DNA of 64,000 bases from Amycolatopsis eburnea (GTDB lineage Bacteria > Actinomycetota > Actinomycetes > Mycobacteriales > Pseudonocardiaceae): the NCBI RefSeq assembly GCF_003937945.1, contig NZ_RSEC01000036.1, positions 806,001-870,000 of the forward strand, read 5' to 3'. The notes beneath the pieces were generated by a model. The model saw only the letters and a program-made list of their open reading frames with translations. It was not told the origin of the DNA and did not search any database. A program made the translations under genes and the position numbers. Below are positions 1 through 11,456 of the stretch, one piece after another (the stretch's first letter is position 1; every line of letters begins with the position of its first letter).

Positions 1-509
1 AGCGCCTGCGGCCCCATCGCGGCCACGATCACCTGCACGTCACCGCCCACAGTGGACGGTCCGGGCGGGTGCGCTTCGAGCGTTTCGCCGCGGAAGTCCA
101 CGGTTTCGCCGTCGAAGACCTGCCGCAGCACGGTCAGGTACTCGCGCAGGTGCCGGATCGGCGGCGGGTACTCGACGCCGTAGACGGGCCCGAGGAACCC
201 CTTCGACCCGAGCCCGATCCCGAGCGTGAACCGCCCACCGGTGGCGGCCTGCGCGGTCTGCGCGGCGCTCGCGACCAGCAGCGGGTGCCGCGGGTAGGCG
301 GGCACGACGGACGTCCCGACCTCGATCCCGGGCACGGCCCGCCCGGCGAGCGCGGCGACGGTGATGGCGTCCTGGCTCAGCGGAAGCTGCGAGAACCAGA
401 CGGACTTCAGCCCGGCGTCGGCGGCCTGCCGGGTCTGGGCGATGAGCTCGTCGACGAGGTTCGGCGCGGCCCCGGTGTCGCCGGCCGGCAGCGTGACTCC
501 GATGGTCAT
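1..509 (-). CDS. LLM-class F420-dependent oxidoreductase, truncated by window edge
   Basis: The reading frame starts with ATG at 509 and runs open off the left edge, so about 169 N-terminal residues are visible. It begins MTIGVTLPAGDTG and contains GLKSVWFSQL, VPAYPRHP and GGRFTLGIGLGSKGFLGP, the usual strands of a luciferase-like TIM barrel. The GRFTLGIGLGS pattern is typical of actinobacterial F420-binding members rather than FMN luciferases; the cofactor is an inference. It is divergent from the OsmC gene. The substrate cannot be told from sequence. Confidence 0.85.
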   Translation of the reverse strand, partial: MTIGVTLPAGDTGAAPNLVDELIAQTRQAADAGLKSVWFSQLPLSQDAITVAALAGRAVPGIEVGTSVVPAYPRHPLLVASAAQTAQAATGGRFTLGIGLGSKGFLGPVYGVEYPPPIRHLREYLTVLRQVFDGETVDFRGETLEAHPPGPSTVGGDVQVIVAAMGPQA

Positions 510-628
510 GGTCCCAAGCTAGCGAGCGGCGCGACCGATTTCCGGGTTCCCAGGAATTGAGAACCCGAGCGCGCTCGGCGGGATTCGCCCACCCTGTGGC
601 ACATCCCTCACGATCTTCAGGAGAGCCC

Positions 629-3166
<2,538 letters not shown>

Positions 3167-3306
3167 CCTGCTATTTTCACGGTCGGGTGAGCTGCTGGCC
3201 ACGGCGTGTTCACCGACGGACAGCAACATGTCACCTATACGTGTTGCACACGCCACTCCCGTGTATCAGGGTTAGCTGTCCCCACACCTGACACGGAGGC
3301 AGCAAA

Positions 3307-3945
3307 ATGCCAACCAGGCGTGCTGTTCGTCATTCGTTCACCATCCTCGCGGCCACCGTCGTGCTCTCCGGGACGCTGGTCAGCGTCGCCGAGGCCACCC
3401 CGCCGGGCATCCCGTCGGCGACGACGGCGAAGACCGAGCTCGCGGCACTGACCGTCAAGGCCGACGGGTCGCAGACCGGCTACAGCCGCGACAAGTTCCC
3501 GCACTGGATCGACCAGGGCGGCGGCTGCAACACCCGCGAGGTGGTGCTCAAGCGCGACGGCACGAACGTGGTCACCGACTCCAGCTGCGCCGCGACGTCC
3601 GGCAGCTGGAAGAGCCCGTACGACGGCGCGACCTGGACCGCGGCGTCCGATGTGGACATCGACCACGTCGTGCCGCTGGCCGACGCGTGGCGCACCGGCG
3701 CGTCCTCCTGGACGACCGCGCAGCGCCAGGCGTACGCGAACGACCTCTCCGACCCGCAGCTGATCGCCGTGACGGACAACGTCAACCAGGAGAAGGGCGA
3801 CAAGTCGCCCGACCAGTGGAAGCCGCCGCTGACGTCGTACTGGTGCACCTACGCGAAGATGTGGGTCGCGGTGAAGTACAAGTTCAAGCTGACGATCAAC
3901 TCCGCGGAGAAGACCGCGCTGACGGACATGCTGGGCCGCTGCTGA
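3307..3945 (+). CDS. Secreted HNH endonuclease family protein
   Basis: A 212-residue exported protein. Residues 1 to about 30 form a signal peptide (basic start, hydrophobic core LAATVVLSGTLV, AEA before the mature protein). The nuclease core is DVDIDHVVPLADAWRTG, an HNH/His-Me finger motif, followed by SDPQLIAVTDNVNQEKGDKSPDQWKPP, as in actinobacterial DUF1524-type secreted nucleases. At least four cysteines suit extracellular disulphides. The ribosome binding site is ACGGAGGC upstream of ATG 3307. It stands alone between purA's neighbour and the peptide transporter. Likely role: nutrient scavenging or extracellular DNA turnover (inference). Confidence 0.88.
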   Translation: MPTRRAVRHSFTILAATVVLSGTLVSVAEATPPGIPSATTAKTELAALTVKADGSQTGYSRDKFPHWIDQGGGCNTREVVLKRDGTNVVTDSSCAATSGSWKSPYDGATWTAASDVDIDHVVPLADAWRTGASSWTTAQRQAYANDLSDPQLIAVTDNVNQEKGDKSPDQWKPPLTSYWCTYAKMWVAVKYKFKLTINSAEKTALTDMLGRC

Positions 3946-4071
3946 CCCCTGTCAAGGCCGAATCCGCGCGGTGCCAGGGAATGGGACCGCGGTTCGCCTG
4001 CTGGGACGGCCTTCAGCGCGAGATTAGCGTCGGCGGTTGAAGACGCAACCACTCCCGCTGGAGGCCGTCCG

Positions 4072-5679
4072 GTGTCCCTGCTTCCCCGCGCCCGCAACGC
4101 CGCGGCCCTGCTCACCCTGCCCGTTCTGCTGACCGCCTGCGCCGCCGCGGGCACCGAACAAGCCGCTTCCGGGCCGCCGAAATCCGGTGGCGTGCTCCGG
4201 CTCGGCATCTCGTCCGCGCCCGACTGCGTCGACGCGCAGCAGGTCGCCACGAACGCGTCCGTCAACGTCGCGCGTCAGCTCGTCGACTCGCTCACCGACC
4301 AGGATCCGAAGACCGGCGAGATCAAGCCGTGGCTCGCCGAGAAGTGGGAGAGCAACGCCGATTCGACGGCGTTCACCTTCCACCTGCGGTCCGGCGCGAC
4401 GTTTTCCGACGGCACCCCGGTCGACGCCGCCGCGGTGAAGACCAGCTTCGACGGCATCAAGGCCCTCGGCACCAAGGCCCAGCTCGGTTACGGCTACCTC
4501 GCCGCGTACAAGGGCTCCAGCGTGGTCGACCCGCAGACCGTCCGCCTCGAGTTCTCCGCGCCCAGCGCCCAGTTCCTGCAGGCCAGCTCGACCGTGTCGC
4601 TCGGCGTTCTCGCGCCGGCGGCGTTCAAGAAGACGCCGGAACAGCGTTGCCAGGGCGACGGCCTGATCGCCTCCGGCCCCTTCGTCTTCGAGAGCTTCAA
4701 GCAGAACCAGGAGATCGTCCTGGCCAAGCGCAAGGGGTACGCCTGGGGCTCGTCGCTGTTCAAGCACCAGGGCGAGGCGTACCTGGACAAGATCGACTAC
4801 AAGATCGTGCCGGAGCCCGGCGTCCGCACCGGCAGCCTCGCGTCCGGCCAGCTCGACGCGATCACCGACGTGCAGCCGGTCGACGAGCCGCAGTTCACCG
4901 GCAACGGCTTCAGCGAGAACGTCCGGCCGAACCCCGGCGTCGTGTTCAACCTGCACGCCAACACCACCCGCGGGGTGCTCACCGACGAGAAGGTGCGCCA
5001 GGCCGTGCTCAAGGGCGTCGACCGCGCCGAGGTGGTGAACACCGTGCTGACGCCGAACTACAAGGCCGCCACCAGCATCCTCGGCTCGGCGACGCCGCTG
5101 GTCAGCGACCTGTCCGCGCAGCTCGCACACGACCCGAAGGGCGCTGCGGCACTCCTGGACGGCGACGGCTGGGTGCCGGGCGCCGACGGGATCCGCGTCA
5201 AGAACGGGCAGCGGCTGAGCGCGGCCGTCGTGTTCTCGCCGGTGTTCAACCAGAACCGCAGCGTGCTGGAGCTGATCCAGCAGCAGCTGCGCAAGATCGG
5301 CTTCGACCTGAAGATCGAGCAGCACACCACGGCGGAAACCACGCAGATCCAGCTGTCCGGGAACTACGACTTCCTCTGGTACAACGTCACGCGCGCCGAC
5401 CCGGACATCCTGCGCGGCCAGTTCTCCACCAAGGCCGGCAACCGCAGCAGGCTGACCCCGGGCAACCCCCTCGACGTGGCGCTGGACGCCCAGTCGTCCA
5501 CAGTGGACAGTGCCAAGCGCAAGCCGTCGGCCGAGGAGGCCCAGAAGCTGATCATCGAGCACGCCTACGCGGTCCCGGTGTTCGAGCTGACCCAGGTCGT
5601 CGCGCTGAGCTCGAAGGCGCACGCCGTCGACTTCGAGGCGTCGTCGCGGCTGCAGCTGTTCGACGCGTGGCTCTCGTGA
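4072..5679 (+). CDS. Peptide ABC transporter substrate-binding lipoprotein
   Basis: A 535-residue family 5 solute-binding protein (DppA/OppA type). The N-terminus is a lipoprotein signal with lipobox LLTAC at about residues 17-21, so the mature protein is anchored outside the membrane. Typical family blocks follow: LGISSAPDCVD, LTDQDPKTGEIKPWLAEKW, FHLRSGATFSDGTPVDAAAVK. The GTG start at 4072 is preceded by TGGAGG. It leads the operon with two permeases and a fused ATPase; its stop overlaps the GTG of the first permease (GTGA). Substrate may be peptides or a related small molecule; not determinable here. Confidence 0.93.
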   Translation: MSLLPRARNAAALLTLPVLLTACAAAGTEQAASGPPKSGGVLRLGISSAPDCVDAQQVATNASVNVARQLVDSLTDQDPKTGEIKPWLAEKWESNADSTAFTFHLRSGATFSDGTPVDAAAVKTSFDGIKALGTKAQLGYGYLAAYKGSSVVDPQTVRLEFSAPSAQFLQASSTVSLGVLAPAAFKKTPEQRCQGDGLIASGPFVFESFKQNQEIVLAKRKGYAWGSSLFKHQGEAYLDKIDYKIVPEPGVRTGSLASGQLDAITDVQPVDEPQFTGNGFSENVRPNPGVVFNLHANTTRGVLTDEKVRQAVLKGVDRAEVVNTVLTPNYKAATSILGSATPLVSDLSAQLAHDPKGAAALLDGDGWVPGADGIRVKNGQRLSAAVVFSPVFNQNRSVLELIQQQLRKIGFDLKIEQHTTAETTQIQLSGNYDFLWYNVTRADPDILRGQFSTKAGNRSRLTPGNPLDVALDAQSSTVDSAKRKPSAEEAQKLIIEHAYAVPVFELTQVVALSSKAHAVDFEASSRLQLFDAWLS

Positions 5680-6629
5680 GGCGCTACCTCCTCCGCCGCG
5701 CCGGGCAGGCGGTGTTCGTGCTGTGGGCGGCGTTCACGCTGTCGTTCCTGATCCTCTACCTGCTGCCGGGCGACGCCGTTTCGGCGAAGCTCGCCGGCGG
5801 CGAGGCCGGGGCGTCGACGACGCCGGAGCAGGTCGCAGCGGCCCGCGCGGAGTACGGCCTCGACTCGCCGCTGCCGGTGCAGTACCTGAAACGGCTGGTC
5901 TCGGCGCTGCACGGCGACTTCGGGCGCAGCGTCGCGACCGGCGACGACGCCACGCACATGGTGGTGACGGCGTTGCCGCCGACGCTCGCGGTGACCGGGC
6001 TGGCGCTGGTGTTCGCGGTGCTGTTCGGCGGCGGCTCGGCGTTCCTCGGCACGTTCACGCGGTTCCGCTGGCTACGGCAGGCGCTGCTGTCCCTGCCGTC
6101 GCTGGCGATCTCGCTGCCACCGTTCTGGGTCGGGCTGCTGCTGATCCAGTTCTTCTCGTTCCGCCTGCGGCTGCTGCCCGCGCTCGGCACGCAGGGCTTC
6201 GCGGCGCTGCTCCTGCCGGCCCTCACCCTCGCCCTGCCGACCGGCGCGATCATCGGGCAGGTGCTGGCCAAGAGCCTGGCGACGCAGCAGGAACAGCCGT
6301 ACGCGGAGATCGCGGCGGCGAAGGGCGCGAGCCGCTGGCGCGTCCACTTCGGACACCTGCTGCGCAACGCGGCCGTGCCGACGCTGACCGTCGCCGGGGT
6401 CGTCGCGGGCAACCTCGTGGCGGGTTCGGTGATCACCGAGACGGTGTTCTCGCGCGACGGCGTCGGCCGGGTCACCGCGTCCGCCGTCACAGCGCAGGAC
6501 GTCCCGGTGGTACAGGCGGTGATCGTGCTGGCCGCGCTGGTGTTCGTGGTGCTCAACCTGGTCGTCGACCTGCTCTACCCGCTGCTCGACCCGCGCATCG
6601 CCCCCACCCCGGAGGTGGCCCGTGGCTGA
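5676..6629 (+). CDS. Peptide ABC transporter permease, DppB type
   Basis: A 317-residue inner-membrane permease. It starts at GTG 5676, overlapping the previous stop, and begins with the family's LLRRAGQAVFVLWAAFTLSFLIL first membrane segment followed by the PGDA motif. About six hydrophobic segments are present. The EAA loop that docks on the ATPase is EIAAAKGASRWRVHFGHLLRNA. The last codons overlap the next permease's GTG by eight bases, consistent with translational coupling in one operon. Confidence 0.92.
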   Translation: MRRYLLRRAGQAVFVLWAAFTLSFLILYLLPGDAVSAKLAGGEAGASTTPEQVAAARAEYGLDSPLPVQYLKRLVSALHGDFGRSVATGDDATHMVVTALPPTLAVTGLALVFAVLFGGGSAFLGTFTRFRWLRQALLSLPSLAISLPPFWVGLLLIQFFSFRLRLLPALGTQGFAALLLPALTLALPTGAIIGQVLAKSLATQQEQPYAEIAAAKGASRWRVHFGHLLRNAAVPTLTVAGVVAGNLVAGSVITETVFSRDGVGRVTASAVTAQDVPVVQAVIVLAALVFVVLNLVVDLLYPLLDPRIAPTPEVARG

Positions 6630-7461
6630 CCTCGCCCTGACCCCGAAGCCGCACTTTCACGTGAAAGTGCGGCTCCCGCCCGGGCTGGTGCTCGCGGTGG
6701 CGGTGCTCGCGGTCGTGCTGCTCGCGGCCTTCGTGCCGGGGCTGCTGACCGGGCACGACCCGATCACCGGCGTTCCCGCCGAACGGCTGCAGGGACCGTC
6801 GCTGCGGCACCTGTTCGGCACCGACGAGACCGGCCGCGACGTCTACGCGCGGGTGATCCACGGCGCGTCGCTCTCGTTGCGGGCCACCGCGATCGCCGTG
6901 CTCGTGGCGCTGGTGGCCGGTTCGGCACTCGGCCTGCTGGCCGGGTTCCGCGGCGGCTGGGCGGACACCGTGATCATGCGGGTGGTCGACGTCTTCCTGG
7001 CCATCCCGCCGATCCTGCTGTCGCTGGCGCTGGTCACGGCGCTGGGCTTCGGCACGACGAACGTCGCGATCGCCGTCGGCATCGCGAACCTGGCCTCCTT
7101 CGCGCGGGTCATGCGCGCGGAGGTGCTGCGCGTGCGCACCGGCGTGTTCGTCGAAGCCGCGCGGGCGTCCGGCGTGCGCTGGTCGGGGGTGCTGCTGCGG
7201 CACGTCCTGCCGAACGCGGCGGGCCCGGTGCTCGCGCTGGCGACGTTGACGCTGGGCACCGCGGTGCTCGAGGTGTCGGCGCTGAGCTTCCTCGGCTTCG
7301 GCGCGACCCCGCCGACCCCGGAGTGGGGCTCGCTGGTCGCGGGCGGCCGCAGTTTCCTGGCCACGGCCTGGTGGATGACGACGTTCCCGGGACTGACGGT
7401 CGCGGCGGTGGTCCTCGCCGCGAACCGGCTGTCCCGCGCGCTGGACGGAGGAGACCGATGA
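6622..7461 (+). CDS. Peptide ABC transporter permease, DppC type, with a palindrome in its 5' coding region
   Basis: A 279-residue permease, partner of the DppB-type gene. GTG at 6622 has GGAGGT just upstream. Family marks are the FGTDETGRDVYARVIHGASLS block before the second membrane segment, the EAA loop EAARASGVRWSGVLLRHVLPN and ALSFLGFGATPPTPEWG near the end. A 28-bp perfect palindrome lies at codons 9-18 and encodes the run PHFHVKVRL before the first membrane helix; it is in frame and not part of the family. The last bases overlap the ATPase gene (ATGA). Confidence 0.92.
   Translation: MADLALTPKPHFHVKVRLPPGLVLAVAVLAVVLLAAFVPGLLTGHDPITGVPAERLQGPSLRHLFGTDETGRDVYARVIHGASLSLRATAIAVLVALVAGSALGLLAGFRGGWADTVIMRVVDVFLAIPPILLSLALVTALGFGTTNVAIAVGIANLASFARVMRAEVLRVRTGVFVEAARASGVRWSGVLLRHVLPNAAGPVLALATLTLGTAVLEVSALSFLGFGATPPTPEWGSLVAGGRSFLATAWWMTTFPGLTVAAVVLAANRLSRALDGGDR
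6647..6674. repeat. Palindrome family A, copy 1 (inside the permease coding sequence)
   Basis: The core GCACTTTCACGTGAAAGTGC lies at 6651-6670 and symmetry extends to 28 bp with flanking AGCC and GGCT. It sits within the first twenty codons of the DppC-type permease. The same 20-bp core recurs at 20207, 27154, 27187 and 60174. Confidence 0.95.
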
Positions 7462-9008
7462 CCCTGCTGCGGATTTCGGACCTGGCCGTGTCGTACCGAG
7501 GGGTGCCCGCCGTGCGCGACGTCGGCTTCGACGTCGGCGCGGGCGAAGTGGTGGCCGTCGTCGGCGAGTCGGGCTCGGGCAAGTCGACCACGGCGCACGC
7601 GGCGATCGGCCTGCTGCCCCGCGGCGGCCGCGTCGACGGCGGCTCGATCACGTTCGACGGCCGGGACCTGCTTTCGCTGTCGTCCCGCCAGTGGCGCTCG
7701 GTGCGCGGGCGCGAGATCGCGCTGGTGCCGCAGGACCCGGCGGTGTCGCTGAACCCGGTGCACCGCATCGGCGACCAGGTCGCGGAGGTGCTGAAGATCC
7801 ACGGCCTCGCGGACCGGCGATCGGCTCCGCTGCAGGCCATCGAGCTGCTGGAGCGGGCGGGCGTGCCGTCGCCGTCCGTGCGAGCGCGCCAGTACCCGCA
7901 CCAGCTGTCGGGCGGCTTGCGGCAGCGGGTCCTGATCGCGGCGGCGCTGGCCGGGCGGCCGAAGCTGATCATCGCGGACGAGCCGACGTCGGCGCTGGAC
8001 GTGACGGTGCAGCGCCACATCCTCGACCACCTGACAGCGCTGGCGGCGGAGTCCGGGACGGCGATCCTGCTCATCACGCACGACCTCGGCGTCGCGGCCG
8101 ACCGCGCGTCGCGGCTGGTGGTGCTGTCGGAGGGCTCGGTCGTGGAAGAGGGCCCGTCGGTCGTCAGCGCGCCGACGCACCCGTACACGCGGCAGCTGAT
8201 CGCGGCCGCACCGAGCCTGTCCAGCCCTTCCCGCCCACCCGCACCCGCGGCCGAGGCCCTGGTCTCGGTACGCGACCTCGCGAAGACGTTCGACGGCGGC
8301 ATCCGCGCGGTCGACGGCGTTTCGTTCGACATCCCCCGCGGCCAGACCCTGGCCCTGGTCGGCGAATCCGGCTCCGGCAAGTCGACGACGGCGCGCATGG
8401 TCCTGCGCCTGGAAACCCCGTCGGCGGGCTCGATCTCGTTCGACGGCCAGGACATCACCGCGCTGAGCGGCCCCGAGCTGCGCCGGCTGCGGCGGCGGAT
8501 GCAGATCGTGTACCAGAACCCGTACGCGTCGCTGAACCCGAAGTTTTCGATCGAGGACGTCGTCGCGGAGCCGCTGCGGGCGTTCGGGCTCCCGCGCACT
8601 TCGGTGCCGTCGCTGCTCGACCAGGTGGCGTTGCCGTCGTCGGTGGCGCGCCGGAAACCGTCGGAGCTGTCCGGTGGTCAGCGCCAGCGGGTGGCGATCG
8701 CGCGGGCGCTGGCGCTGCGCCCGGACCTGGTGGTGTGCGACGAACCGGTGTCGGCGCTGGACGTGTCGGTGCAGGCCCAGATCCTGGCGTTGCTGGCGGA
8801 GCTGCAGTCGTCGCTGGGGTTGTCGTACTTGTTCATCTCGCACGACCTGGCGGTGGTCCGGCAGCTGGCGGACCAGGTGGGCGTGATGCGGGAGGGAGTG
8901 CTGGTGGAGCTGGGGGCGGCGGCGCGGGTGCTGGCGGAGCCGGAGGCGGAGTACACGAAGGAGCTGCTGGCCGCGATTCCCGGGCGCTCGGTGCAGGAGG
9001 TGGGCTGA
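7458..9008 (+). CDS. Peptide ABC transporter ATPase, DppD-DppF fusion
   Basis: A 516-residue cytoplasmic protein with two complete nucleotide-binding domains, replacing the usual two separate subunits. The first half has Walker A GESGSGKST (about residue 36), signature LSGGLRQRV and Walker B LIIADEPTSALD; the second has GESGSGKST, LSGGQRQRV and LVVCDEPVSALD. Each domain ends with the oligopeptide-type HPYTRQLI or EYTKELLAAIPG tail. The first signature has L instead of Q after LSGG, a small deviation. ATG 7458 overlaps the permease stop, so the importer genes form one operon. Confidence 0.94.
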   Translation: MTLLRISDLAVSYRGVPAVRDVGFDVGAGEVVAVVGESGSGKSTTAHAAIGLLPRGGRVDGGSITFDGRDLLSLSSRQWRSVRGREIALVPQDPAVSLNPVHRIGDQVAEVLKIHGLADRRSAPLQAIELLERAGVPSPSVRARQYPHQLSGGLRQRVLIAAALAGRPKLIIADEPTSALDVTVQRHILDHLTALAAESGTAILLITHDLGVAADRASRLVVLSEGSVVEEGPSVVSAPTHPYTRQLIAAAPSLSSPSRPPAPAAEALVSVRDLAKTFDGGIRAVDGVSFDIPRGQTLALVGESGSGKSTTARMVLRLETPSAGSISFDGQDITALSGPELRRLRRRMQIVYQNPYASLNPKFSIEDVVAEPLRAFGLPRTSVPSLLDQVALPSSVARRKPSELSGGQRQRVAIARALALRPDLVVCDEPVSALDVSVQAQILALLAELQSSLGLSYLFISHDLAVVRQLADQVGVMREGVLVELGAAARVLAEPEAEYTKELLAAIPGRSVQEVG

Positions 9009-9040
9009 GGTTCAGTGGGTGCGGCAGATCGCCCCGGTGG

Positions 9041-10921
9041 TCAGGGGTTGACCAGCGCCAGGATCTCGCGCGCGACCGCGTCGTTCTGCCGGAACGACAA
9101 GGCGTTCGTCCGCGGCCGCGTGAAGGCCGCCGCCGAGCGGGCGCTCGTGTGGGGGCCGACGGCGAAGCGGTGCGGGTGCGGCCGGCCGGTGCCGTCGAGC
9201 AGGCGGGAATCCGAGACGCGCGTGTGGATGCGGCCGGACGGCAGGCGCGCGCCCGTGACCGGGTCCGCCACCGTCTCTTCGGCCAGCTCGCCCGCGTCGC
9301 GCAGCTGGCGGAGCAGGCCGTCGGCCGCGCGGGTCACGCTCGGGCCCGGCAGCCGCGCCTCGACGAGCGTCCGGGCCTCGACCGTTCCCGGGAAACTGGC
9401 GCTGGAGGCGGCAAAAGTGCCGCGCTCGGCCGACACCGCCATCTCCGCGCCCGCGAAGGACACGATCCCCGCGTCGTGCAGCGCCAGCAGCTCCTCCAGC
9501 CGACGCGGTGGCGGACCGCTGGCGTAGTAGGAGAAGAAGCCGTGGAACCAGCCGTCCATATCGGACACCTGGGACGCCGCGTCCAGACGTCCTTTGTGGA
9601 CCAGTGTGGGCAGCTGGCTGTACACCGAAAGCAACGCCGCGAACGCGCCCAGGTCGGCGCTGAACTCCTGATCGGCGCGGCGGGCCAGGTCGCCCTCGAT
9701 GTATTCGCGCAGCTCCTTGCCGAACTCCTCGGCCGTGCCGAACACGCGGCCCGCCATCGGGCGGTCGACGCGGTCGAGGTCGAGGCGGTCCGCTTCGGCG
9801 GGCACCGCCCGCTCGACGAGGTCGCGCATGCCCGGCGAATCCCAGGCCAGGTCGGCGAACGCGTCGGCGAACACCGCGAAGTCCAGGCGCACGCGGTCCG
9901 GGTGGCCGGTGAACAGCTCCGTGTAGTAGCCCCAAGCAAGTTCCTTCGCGATCAACGGCCAGACGTCGGTGCGGAAGTCGAGCGCGCCGGGTGCGCCGGC
10001 CAGCTCGTCGATGGCGTAGGCGTCGAAGAACCTGGGCAGCCGCGCCGGTTTCCCGCGTAGCCGGTAGCCGATCTTCGCGTGGTACGGGACCCCGCGCCGC
10101 GAGCCGACGTGCAGGACCGGCTCGGCGCCGCTCGGGTGGTAGCGGAGGCCGCCGCAGGCCAGCTCCTCGAAGCGGCCGCCGCGGCCCTCGGTGAGCAGCA
10201 GCATCAGGTCGACGAACGCCAGCCCGAACCCCCGCACCAGCACCGTTTCGCCGGGCGCGATGGCGGAGTAGTCGACGTCGGCGGTGTAGCCGGCCGGGTA
10301 GTAGGCCAGCCCGTGCCGCGCGGCGAAGGACACCAGTTCGCGCTCGCGGTCGTCCGGTTCCGCGTCGAGGTGCCCGACGGTGAACACCACGGCGTCCGCC
10401 CGCACGGCCGTCCCGTCGGACAGGCTGACGGTGTACCCGTCCACCCCGACCGCCCGCGCGGCGTGCTCGACGACGTCGACGCCGTCGGGGAGGTCCTCGA
10501 CGATCTTCCGGTAGACCCAGGTCAGGTAGGCGCTCTGCAGGCGCCGGGTGGGGAAGTCGAACGGGTCGAGCGCGGTCAGCTCGGCGGCGACATCGGGCGG
10601 GACCTCGGCGTCGAGGCCGCCGTCGCGGACCTTGCGGGCCCAGTCGAGCAGCGTCGGGCCCGGGCGCACCGGGCCGGTCATCTGCACCGATTCGTCGGTG
10701 AACATCGTGACGTCCTCCGGCATGGAGTTCATGCGCAGGAGCGGCGACTGGTCGTAGCGCCACACGCGGCCGGGGCCGGGCGGGAAGGGGTCGATCAGGT
10801 GCACCTCGAGCCGGCGGCCGCCGAGCAGTTCCGCCGCGTTCGCGCCGAGCCGTTCGAGGACGCCGACCCCACGGGGTCCGGCGCCCACGACGGCAAGGGT
10901 GAACGGCGGGGAATCGGCCAC
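9041..10921 (-). CDS. FAD/NAD(P)-binding protein
   Basis: A protein of about 626 residues. The N-terminus holds a dinucleotide-binding motif, VVGAGPRGVGVLERL, and the middle has the RMNSMPEDVTMFTDES and GFGLAFVDLMLLLTEGRGG blocks of the large actinobacterial FAD-NAD(P)-binding family (PF13454-like). These resemble N-hydroxylating monooxygenases but the reaction is unknown. The start is uncertain: GTG 10921 puts the motif about ten residues in, but no clear ribosome binding site is seen and the frame is open to 11047. It converges on the importer operon with 32 bases between stops. Confidence 0.75.
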   Translation of the reverse strand: MADSPPFTLAVVGAGPRGVGVLERLGANAAELLGGRRLEVHLIDPFPPGPGRVWRYDQSPLLRMNSMPEDVTMFTDESVQMTGPVRPGPTLLDWARKVRDGGLDAEVPPDVAAELTALDPFDFPTRRLQSAYLTWVYRKIVEDLPDGVDVVEHAARAVGVDGYTVSLSDGTAVRADAVVFTVGHLDAEPDDRERELVSFAARHGLAYYPAGYTADVDYSAIAPGETVLVRGFGLAFVDLMLLLTEGRGGRFEELACGGLRYHPSGAEPVLHVGSRRGVPYHAKIGYRLRGKPARLPRFFDAYAIDELAGAPGALDFRTDVWPLIAKELAWGYYTELFTGHPDRVRLDFAVFADAFADLAWDSPGMRDLVERAVPAEADRLDLDRVDRPMAGRVFGTAEEFGKELREYIEGDLARRADQEFSADLGAFAALLSVYSQLPTLVHKGRLDAASQVSDMDGWFHGFFSYYASGPPPRRLEELLALHDAGIVSFAGAEMAVSAERGTFAASSASFPGTVEARTLVEARLPGPSVTRAADGLLRQLRDAGELAEETVADPVTGARLPSGRIHTRVSDSRLLDGTGRPHPHRFAVGPHTSARSAAAFTRPRTNALSFRQNDAVAREILALVNP

Positions 10922-11090
10922 GAACCCGAAGCTACGCCGGGGTTGTGGCGGGAAACGGCCTTCCCACAGAGCGGAACCAATCACCCGGGCCACCGGCTCC
11001 GAATCCCCGGCACGCCGACGGAAGGAGCCGAGTTGTCCCTCGTCCACCCAGGCGCCCGGGCCTCAGCCGCACCGCCCCGCCGTCGAAGAC

Positions 11091-11372
11091 GTGGCCGCTG
11101 AGATCGGTCCACCGCACCGCGTCCACACCGCGCAGGACGTGGTCGACACCCTCCGCCGGGGGAACTGGGCGATCCTCGCCCACGAATGGGCCGGCGAAAT
11201 CGACCCCGAGCACTGGCAGGACGTCGTCGAGGCCGCCGCGGAGGCGGCCGGGGTCGACGTCGAGTTCGTCGTGATCCCGCGCCGGTCCCTGACCGTCGTG
11301 TTCAACCGGGCGGCCCCGCCGACGTTCGAGCAGGTCCGCGCGTCGATCGACGTCATCGAGCGGCACCGGTGA
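11091..11372 (+). CDS. Small hypothetical protein
   Basis: A reading frame of about 93 residues (GTG 11091; upstream starts are possible because the frame is open back to 10899). It encodes a compact acidic alpha/beta sequence with LRRGNWAILAHEWAGEIDPEHW, AAGVDVEFVVIPRRSLTVVFN and FEQVRASIDVIERHR. No membrane segment, signal or known motif is seen. Protein-like composition and strong codon bias support it as a gene. It lies upstream of, and may be transcribed with, the SsuD-like gene. Function unknown. Confidence 0.55.
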   Translation: MAAEIGPPHRVHTAQDVVDTLRRGNWAILAHEWAGEIDPEHWQDVVEAAAEAAGVDVEFVVIPRRSLTVVFNRAAPPTFEQVRASIDVIERHR

Positions 11373-11456
11373 GGCGTTCCACCCTGCGGACGTCGTTGCC
11401 ACCCCCGTGCGCCCGGCGTAGCCCTGGAAAAGGGGGCGCGAGGGTTGGAGGACGGT

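Noticed and set aside
5496..5508. GTCCACAGTGGAC palindrome, with partial relatives near 47, 53321 and 63049
   Set aside because: Most copies fall in coding sequence reading Ser-Thr-Val-Asp and vary at the ends. It resembles DnaA-box-like TCCACA words but there is no cluster and no replication gene. Genome counts would be needed to call it a signal.
4024..5622. Long minus-strand frame opposite the peptide-binding lipoprotein gene
   Set aside because: The plus strand has a lipobox, ribosome binding site and family blocks; the minus frame has none.
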